A DNA stretch of 24,158 nt, taken from assembly GCA_009746045.1 (NCBI GenBank), contig RPFO01000588.1, forward strand, positions 1-24,158. Direction: 5' to 3'. Origin of the DNA: Mesostigma viride (Eukaryota; Streptophyta; Mesostigmatophyceae; Mesostigmatales; Mesostigmataceae). Both the position numbers and the translations under genes were made by a program. Positions 11,001 through 17,500 of this stretch are shown one piece after another (the stretch's first letter is position 1; each line of letters begins with the position of its first letter). A model generated the notes under the pieces. It did no database searches and had not been told where the DNA came from. It saw only the letters and a list, made by a program, of their open reading frames with translations.

Positions 11001-12733
11001 GGCTCCTTCACGGGGGCGCCTCCCCTGGCTAGCATGCCCACGGCCTCGGCGCGAGTTTCGTGGCTCTTATTTGGTTCAGATGGTTTCAGATTGAGATCGA
11101 GCAAAACTTGAATAGTGTCATCTTCTTGTTGACTGGCGATACTTTGAATTGTGCGTCGCTCGCCAGGCGTAAAACCCTGCCAAATGTCCGAGGTGGTGTT
11201 GTCGCGTTTTTCGATCCTCGTGGTTTTTGTTTCAGGGATCTTGACGTCCGGTGCTCGCCCTGTCTCGTTCGGCCCGGGTACTGGTTGCGATTGGACAGGT
11301 GGAGACGACTGTTCTCCCTGTCTGCGTTCCCGTTCCGCCCGCGCCTTCGCCTCACTCTCCGCTTTGTCGCGTTCATCCTTCTCGTTCTGTTTGCGTTTTC
11401 TCTCAGAATCCTGCGCGCTACGGATTATTTCGTTCGCTTCTTTCAATCTAGCGTTAGATTCGTCACGAGCCTGCTTATCCTTAGCCACGTTTCTATCGTT
11501 AATTCGTATGTTATCGATCGCAACTCCGCGCAACACGTCGATGACAGTTTCGTCAATTTCTTTAGGACCCATCATCTTTCCTTTCTGGTCGTCTGGGAGG
11601 CTTTCAGTTAGCAATTTTAATCGGAGAGCGGCGGATTGAGCAATATCAAAATTTTTTTCGAAATTGGCCTGTTTCTCGAGTCCACGAGGAGCAATAGGCA
11701 ATTGTGCTTCTATGTCAGAAGTTTCGACATCATTAGAATCGGCACCTTTGTACAAAACAGCCACGCGTTTAGCCTCTTTCACCGAATCTTCCAATCTTGC
11801 CACGTCGGGATGCACTTTTTCTGCTTCGTACGATGGCGGGTCCTTATTCGACTCGGGAAAATACCTCAACTCCCTCAACTTTTTTTCTGAGTCTTCATCT
11901 AAGGCCGGCGTACTATCTGAATCGATTCCGTAAAATTTTGGAGGCCTCACGGGCAATCCTAACCTTTCATTCTCCTTTTTTATAATTTCATACATTCCCC
12001 CTGCCTTAGAAAACGGCGTCTCGTAAAAATCCAACGACCTCGCGCGCAAAATTTCGAACCAGTTGTCGGGGTATTTGGCCTGCAGCTCTTTCATGTGGTC
12101 GTCCTCGGGGGTTTTCAAGTACGCCGACTTCAATTCGCGCCCCTTTGTAAACCAGTGCTCGAGAGAGTCTCGCGTCCCCTCTGCGAGCCTTCGCATGTCG
12201 GGATCGGAAGAGTTTATGTTCAATGATATGAACCTCTTTGCGGCTTCAAGATGATCCCTCACTCGCGCTTTTACTCTTTCGTAAATCTCCGCCTCCTCCG
12301 CGTCCATACCCGCCACACCCCCCGGCTTCTCCTCTAACTCGACATCCACGTCGTCCCATTTGTGCGCATCGAGATTGTCTCCGCGCGATGTAGGCGTGCT
12401 AGCGCTCCCGCCCGAGCTACCGTTCGGAGAGGGGGGCGAACCCTTTACATCGCTCTCCCCCCCTTTATTGGCCGCGGTCTTTATCCTAGCCGGCTTGGCT
12501 GGCACCGCGCCCTCGCTTTCGATGCCCCCGTTGTCCCCCGTCCCGTGCACCGGGGCCGCGTACACGAGCTGCTGCTTGAGCCACTTCCACTTCTTCAGGT
12601 TGTCCGGCAGGTCCCTCACGAGCGCGCTCTCCTCCTCCGTACTCGCCCCCCCTCGTCGGAGCACGTTCAGCGCGTGCATGACAGCCAGCTCCGTCTTCAC
12701 GAGCATCTCTCGGAGCAGCGGTACGGTCAGCAT
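5028..12733 (-). CDS. giant coiled-coil protein, about 2,570 residues (two frame breaks)
   Basis: Three consecutive minus-strand ORFs form one gene. The joins are near 9717-9720 (C run) and 9304-9306 (T run); heptad sequence continues across both. The N-terminal 800 residues or so are globular and low-complexity (proline-rich and polar linkers, KYPDNWFEILRARSLDFYET). The remaining 1,750 or so are almost uninterrupted heptad coiled coil rich in A, E, K, L and Q. Long internal repeats begin with L-x-R-V-[RK]-x-LE-[KN]-T around 9780, 9090 and 8510, and a 33-bp tandem repeat lies at 8129-8260. No motor, nuclease or membrane motif is visible. A tegument/matrix-type scaffold or cytoskeleton-like role is inference only. 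It shares a divergent promoter region with the gene at 12882. Confidence 0.8.
8129..8260. repeat. 33-bp tandem repeat, four units, in the coiled-coil gene
   Basis: Units start at 8129, 8162, 8195 and 8228. The first three are identical and the fourth differs near its end. Each encodes the 11-residue KELEETKEASA. An 11-residue period is a hendecad (three helical turns), so copy number could change without breaking the coiled coil. Confidence 0.95.
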
Positions 12734-12881
12734 GCGTTCATAGTACTATAAAACCAGATAATCTCCTAGCTTGACGCGCATCCCGCATGACCGCGTCCTG
12801 CGCCAGGACACCGGGACGAGGTGGACGCTCGCCAAATATTTATCTCTCGTATATAGCGAGACTGGGCACGCATCGGACGCT
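12734..12881. promoter_or_regulatory. divergent promoter region with TATA-like boxes
   Basis: A 148-bp AT-richer spacer separates the coiled-coil gene (minus, ATG at 12733) from the plus gene at 12882. Plus side: TATATA at 12850-12855, 27 bases before the ATG, preceded by AAATATTTAT. Minus side: TTTTATAGTACTAT just upstream of the ATG, containing the palindrome TAGTACTA. Assigned by position and TATA-like content. Confidence 0.45.
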
Positions 12882-13433
12882 ATGGACCTTCTGGAGCGAT
12901 CTCTGCAGCGTTTCTACGGAAGCAAGGACAACTTCGAGACGCTGTACGAGTTCGCCAACCCAGAAGGGAAGAAGAAGTCGTCCGGCCTGTCCCTCCGCGT
13001 GATCGAATGGCTGGTCACCAACTACGCGAAGACGCACAGGGTCGAGTACTGCGTCCAGGGCAGCTCCATCCCGTTCAACCTGTACATGTCCTACCGCGAG
13101 CAGCTGGACTTCTACTCCAAGCGCATGTTCGACCCCTTCGCCAGGAGGAGGAAGACCAAGCTCGCCGAGGGGGAGAGGGAGATCACCACCACCCCCGGCC
13201 AAATGAACTTCTTTCGGTGGGCGATCCTGAACGGCGTCATCGAATACGCCAGGCGCCACCACGAGCTGATCAGGTCCGACCTGCCCAAGTGCAAAGACAA
13301 GGTCCTAAACGTCCGCATCCGAGCCGGGAAGATAGTGAAGTGCCGCAACCGGTGCAAGGCCTCGGACCTCGCGGTCATCGTGAGGCCGCAAGTGAAGCAG
13401 GTCCGACAGCGGTTCGTTGTGAAGTTCGAGTGA
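12882..13433 (+). CDS. conserved large-virus protein of unknown function
   Basis: Intact 183 residues from the ATG at 12882. The frame is open upstream to a TTG at 12771, but that stretch holds the TATA-like promoter and is rejected as coding. Distinctive segments: NFETLYEFANPEG, LSLRVIEWLVTNYAK, FNLYMSYREQLDFYSKRMFD, DPFARRRK and TTPGQMNFFRWAILNGVIEY. From memory, similar segments occur in a widespread uncharacterised family of giant-virus proteins; I cannot verify this here and know no function. The C-terminus is basic (KIVKCRNRCKASD) and could bind nucleic acid. Codon use is strongly GC-ending, as in the reductase exons. Confidence 0.8.
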   Translation: MDLLERSLQRFYGSKDNFETLYEFANPEGKKKSSGLSLRVIEWLVTNYAKTHRVEYCVQGSSIPFNLYMSYREQLDFYSKRMFDPFARRRKTKLAEGEREITTTPGQMNFFRWAILNGVIEYARRHHELIRSDLPKCKDKVLNVRIRAGKIVKCRNRCKASDLAVIVRPQVKQVRQRFVVKFE

Positions 13434-13473
13434 CGCGCGTTTAAAAATCGATTGTATATCGCATAGGGTGTTC

Positions 13474-13787
13474 ATGGCCTTCGTGTACGAGGCCGTGGTG
13501 AAAAAACCACTTAAGGACCTGTTTTTGAAGGGTCCACACTTCGGGGATATGGGTTTCTGGATGAACATGGAAAAACACGACATATGCGCTCAAATGACGT
13601 CCACATCGTCCGAGTTGTGGAAAGAGCGGCCGATTATTGCGACGAAGTTATAGATGACCGGTTCGAGAGCGTGCACGTTCTCCTTAAAACGGTCATACTA
13701 TGGGTGATGCTGTACAAAACATTGCAAATTGTTTTAAAGACACTTCTGGGTGGAGTGAAACGTAAATTTATTAATAAAAAGGACTGA
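13474..13787 (+). CDS. small single-helix membrane protein (one frame break)
   Basis: Starts at the ATG at 13474 (MAFVYEAVVKKPLKDLFLKG), preceded by a TATA-like TTGTATATCG. The frame changes at the AAA at 13592-13594, which fits one missing base. The continuation (VHIVRVVERAADYCDEVIDD) leads to a hydrophobic segment, VLLKTVILWVMLYKTLQIVL, and a basic end (KRKFINKKD). About 105 residues in all. The hydrophobic segment suggests a C-terminally anchored membrane protein. No family recognised. It converges with the membrane protein gene at 13803. Confidence 0.55.
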
Positions 13788-13799
13788 ATCAATTTACGT
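13760..13799. terminator. inverted repeat with AATAAA between convergent genes
   Basis: ACGTAAATT at 13760-13768 pairs with AATTTACGT at 13791-13799 (9-bp arms, 22-base loop). The loop has AATAAA at 13773-13778. It spans the stop of the plus gene (13787) and lies just before the stop of the minus gene (13803). Position and symmetry suit a shared mRNA 3'-end signal, as hairpins serve in some giant viruses. Confidence 0.5.
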
Positions 13800-13802
13800 G
13801 AG

Positions 13803-14159
13803 TCAAAACTTGCCCCGTCCGCGTGGTCTCCACGGCGACGTCGAGTAGGGTCGCTGAGGCCCTTCCACGACCACGGGGCGGTTGCGCCTTTGCATCAGTT
13901 TAGAAAGACCGAACGCACCGACCGCACCGGCTGCAACCACGCCGACCGTGCCTCCGAACATGTCCTCGACGTTAGCCGACGTCTTCTCCTTGCACTCCTG
14001 TTCGCCTGGACGCAACGTGAACGTACACCACAAGGACGCGATGGAGTCTGACACGGACGATCGTACGCGCACGAGGAGGAAAATCGCGATCCCGAGTAGC
14101 GCCATTTGCGGTATCGCCGTGACCAGCGCCGGGATCCAGGGCTTGTGGGCGTAGTCCAT
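13803..14159 (-). CDS. two-helix membrane protein
   Basis: Intact 118 residues. N-terminal membrane segment at about 9-30 (ALVTAIPQMALLGIAIFLLV), a middle region with two cysteines, a second glycine/alanine-rich hydrophobic segment (GGTVGVVAAGAVGAFGLSKL), and a basic proline-rich tail ending in RPRGRGKF. The layout resembles small virion membrane proteins. TATATA at 14164-14169 is immediately upstream of the ATG. It heads the same way as the next minus gene at 14171-14442. No named family recognised. Confidence 0.7.
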   Translation of the reverse strand: MDYAHKPWIPALVTAIPQMALLGIAIFLLVRVRSSVSDSIASLWCTFTLRPGEQECKEKTSANVEDMFGGTVGVVAAGAVGAFGLSKLMQRRNRPVVVEGPQRPYSTSPWRPRGRGKF

Positions 14160-14170
14160 CTCGTATATAG

Positions 14171-14442
14171 TTAGTACTGCGGCATTTTTCTACATGAGGA
14201 CATCACGGAACCCCCCCGCAGTTTCGCGTCCTCGATGTGAGCCTTCCACAACAGCATACTCGCCGCGCCGAGACCCAGGATCATGACGCCCCACTTCGTC
14301 CAGAAACACTTCCAATCGGGGGGGAGGTCTTGCACGACTTGAACCCGTCCTTGCGGAGAGCGCAGATGCTCGTGGACGTGTGGAAGAGGATGAAGGCGGA
14401 GACGGCGCAGATGGCGATGGGACCGACGTTGACGTGAACCAT
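14171..14442 (-). CDS. small two-helix membrane protein (one frame break)
   Basis: Read directly from the sequence. From the ATG at 14442 the protein starts with VGPIAICAVSAFILFHTSTS, a hydrophobic anchor or signal-like segment, followed by a cysteine-containing stretch. At the seven-base run 14318-14324 the frame changes, which fits one missing base. It then continues through CFWTKWGVMILGLGAASMLL, a second membrane segment, to a TAA at 14171. About 90 residues. The four cysteines could form disulfides in a virion membrane protein. A second run at 14211-14217 makes the last residues uncertain. Confidence 0.5.
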
Positions 14443-14539
14443 GGAGTTATACTTACATCTCTAGAAAATATTTAGCGCTCGTGTGTGCTTACCGACCGAC
14501 AATAATCTGCGTAACTAGATATACAACGCGGCTGGACAC
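14443..14539. promoter_or_regulatory. divergent promoter region before the reductase gene
   Basis: A 97-bp spacer separates the minus gene starting at 14442 from the reductase ATG at 14540. It holds the AT-rich GAAAATATTTAGCGCTCGTG. A close variant, GAAAATAGACTTAGCGCTCGTT, occurs near 20026-20047, upstream of the membrane protein gene starting at 20004. The shared TTAGCGCTCGT may be a virus promoter or initiator element. Confidence 0.45.
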
Positions 14540-17500
14540 ATGACGGACTCCGCCGTCACCACGCCCACCGACAGGGCCATGGCGATCGAACTGAGGACGT
14601 ACCATCGCCCCATCGACGGCAGCGGACGGCTCGAGACGTGGGAAAACGTGGTCGACAGGGTCGTGGGCCACCAAAAGTGGCTGTGGGTCAGGGCGAAAGG
14701 GCAGCCTCTGAACTCCATCGAGATGGACGAGCTCTCCGAGCTGCACCACCACATCCTCAACAGGAGGATCGCCCCCGCCGGCCGCACGCTGTTCCTGGGG
14801 GGACCGAGCTGAGCCGGCGGAGGGAGTCGTGCATGTTCAACTGCAGCTTCACCGAGGTGGAGACCGTCTACGACGTGGTGGACGTCCTGTGGCTTCTACT
14901 CCAGGGGTGCGGGTGAGTCACATCTATATTTGAGGAGGGATTTGATGTAATTCCGGTATTGCTTGTAATCCAAGAACGGCGACAGCTCTTTCACGTGACG
15001 AAAAATGTACCGGTGGTGGTACGGGAGAGGCCGAGACTGTGACATTTGAGCCGCAAACCAAAATTCTCGTCTCGCCTCCTCGCTCATTTCTGGATCGAAC
15101 ATGACCAGCACGGGGATGCCGCGTCCGTGAGCATACCCGATCTCCATCAAGGTTCCGTGACAGTCCGCCTCCTTGTTGATGGTCGCGATCACGACATCGC
15201 TGTTATCTATCTGCCGCTTGCACGTCATCAGGATATCCTTGTTTCTGTCTTTGCCGGTGTATGCATCATCGGTACAATTGGCGCCACACGTATTGGCCCC
15301 TTGACCGTGAGAGTTGTCGCCATGAAAGCATCCGTGATCGCATCCGACGACGACCGGACCCATACGAATGAAGTCTGAACGGCGGCGGTAGGCTCGTCCC
15401 AGTACAGACTTGGTGCGGATCGCGTATTCCAATAAGTCCTGATCGACCTCCAGGTTTTTGAAGCGAGCTTGGCGAATCTTGTTTGCGAAATACACCTTTA
15501 TTAGACACTCGTCGGCGAGCTCGTCAGCTGACATGACTTCATTCTTATGTCTCGCGTCCATACTCGCCCTCCAATCCTCTTTCGGTGCGTCCATCCTCGT
15601 TACTAACGGCACACAAAAACACCCGATCAAACGCACATCACGCGTCTGCTGCAGGGTCGGGTTCGTGCCAGTGACCGGCACTCTGAACGGGTTCGCGCAG
15701 GCCATCCCTGACATCTCCGTCATCCGGTCCACGAGGGTCGCGAGTGGGGGGAGGGAGTCCAACCAGGAGACATGGGAGCCGATGTCCAAGACCTGGCGAA
15801 TCAGCGTGGGCGATTCGGCGGTCGCGTGGGCCAAGGCGGCGGGCAAACTGCTCGCCGGCAAGTACCCGGCCGACCACCTCGTCCTCGACTTCGCCGAAAT
15901 AAGACCCCCCGGGGAGCGTCTGCGAGGATACGGCTGGGTTGTGAGTGGCTGCTACTTGTATCGAACACTGTTTGCTTTGTTTTGATTGTCCGTCTCTCAC
16001 TGGCCAGGACAAGGGAATCGGAAGTGGTGACAAATTGTCACCACTTCCGGGTTTGCCTCTTTAAGGCGTATCCATGTCTTTTTGGCACAAGTGCTTAAAC
16101 AACCTCCTCATTGGTGTGACGCACTAACGGACGCCTACGAAGATTGTGCCATAGCCCCAACACCACCGTTGATAGTTACGGCTGCAGCTACCTTGTTAGC
16201 CTTCTGGCTGAGCCTCATGACCTTTGCATTGCTCTTAACACACTCCCTGTCTGCGAAACTGTCATGGAGCCCTTTGGCCTTGAACACCGGCTCAAACAGT
16301 TCCCTGTCCCTCTTAGCAACGGTGAGCGGGTTTTCACCCGACCGTTGGATCTCTTTAGCCTCGCAAACTTGGAGGAAAAACAGTGCAGCGCTCTGCTCTT
16401 CGCTGGTAAGGTCGCGTGCCGACGAAGACCTGGCAGCTCCATACATGGCCTTCAACTCGCTAGCACTCTTCCCAGTGACAGCCCTGTTGTTTGTGTCGTG
16501 CACATAAGGGTAGAGGAGACCGCAGTTTTTGTTTGTGTCCATGTAGCCTTTGATAGAATCGTTAAGCGCCTTGGCTGCCCAGGAGCTTCGTACACGCGGG
16601 TGCTCATCCAGGTTGGTGATGGTGCCGTCATTGGCATCCGCCCTCTTCAGAATGTCCTCAGCCAAAGAGCGGTCAGCATTAAGGTAGCGCTCGAGGAGGA
16701 CCGACACCTGGTCCCTGAACTTGGCCGCAATCTTGCCGGGTAGCAGCATTATGATCTTGGTCATCCCTTGGCGGTCAGTGACAGGGGTGTCTCGCTGGCC
16801 CTGGCCGGGAAATCGGAAGTGGTAACAACCAGTTACCACTTCGGGGTGGTCCTTCCCAATACGCGACCAGTAAACCTTGGGTGGTGAAATCCCGATAGCT
16901 GCCATTGCATCATACACAGAAATTCTGCCATCGTCCGTCACCCTGATCTTGCCTGCAAACCTGGCGTCCTCCTTCGCCCCGTCCGCGGGCGTCAGGTAGT
17001 GGACGAGCGCGGACATCCTTACCTTTTGACGGACAATTTCAGCTGTGGTGTGACGCACCACCGGACACGCGGGAAGACTGTACCACTGTTTGCCTGACAG
17101 GAGTGGTGCCGCATGCACGTCCATTCCACATGCCCCGTCTGTCATTTATCACCACACAGAGCTCGGGTGACGAGAACATCTCCAGGGCGTTCCTGGCCAT
17201 CGCCAAGATCCTGTCCATGCGCGCCGACCAGCTGCTCACCAAGATGGACATCTTAGACATCGTGAACCACCTGGGCACGATGTTGAGCAGTCGCCGGTCC
17301 GCCGAGATCGCGCTCATGGACTACGGCGACCCCGAGTGGAAGGAGTTCGCAGCCGCCAAGAAGGAGTGGTGGGTGTCGCACGCACACCGCCAGCAGTCCA
17401 ACAACAGCCTCATCTTCCGCAAGCGGCCTTCGAAGAAACAGCTGGAGGAGATCTTCGCCATCATGCTCGACTCCGGCGGATCCGAGCCGGGCCTCTTCAA

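Larger units (their letters stand above)
15941..17159 (+). other. reductase intron 2 (GT-AG, spliceosomal type)
   Basis: The donor is GGCTGGGTT^GTGAGT and the acceptor ATCACCACACAG^AGC. Phase-0 joining gives GYGWV-SSGDENISRAF, as expected for the family. A CTGAC candidate branch site is at 17094-17098. Nearly all of its length is an antisense KilA-N/BRO-like gene and the relic of a second copy. Confidence 0.85.

Noticed and set aside
12771-12881. N-terminal extension of the conserved gene from a TTG codon
   Set aside because: The stretch contains TATA-like promoter sequence, and the first ATG is at 12882, 27 bases after TATATA.
14797-14802. Programmed -1 frameshifting at the G-GGG-GGA heptamer in the reductase
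   Set aside because: The heptamer fits a slippery site, but the same one-base deficit occurs at many other G/C runs here, so sequencing error is simpler. It deserves a check if accurate reads confirm six G.
16113-17068. Direct repeats (GGTGTGACGCAC) as mobile-element ends around the KilA-N/BRO-like gene
   Set aside because: Both copies translate to the same segment (P-[VL]-VRHT), so they are paralogous coding sequence of the complete gene and the relic, not insertion-site duplications.
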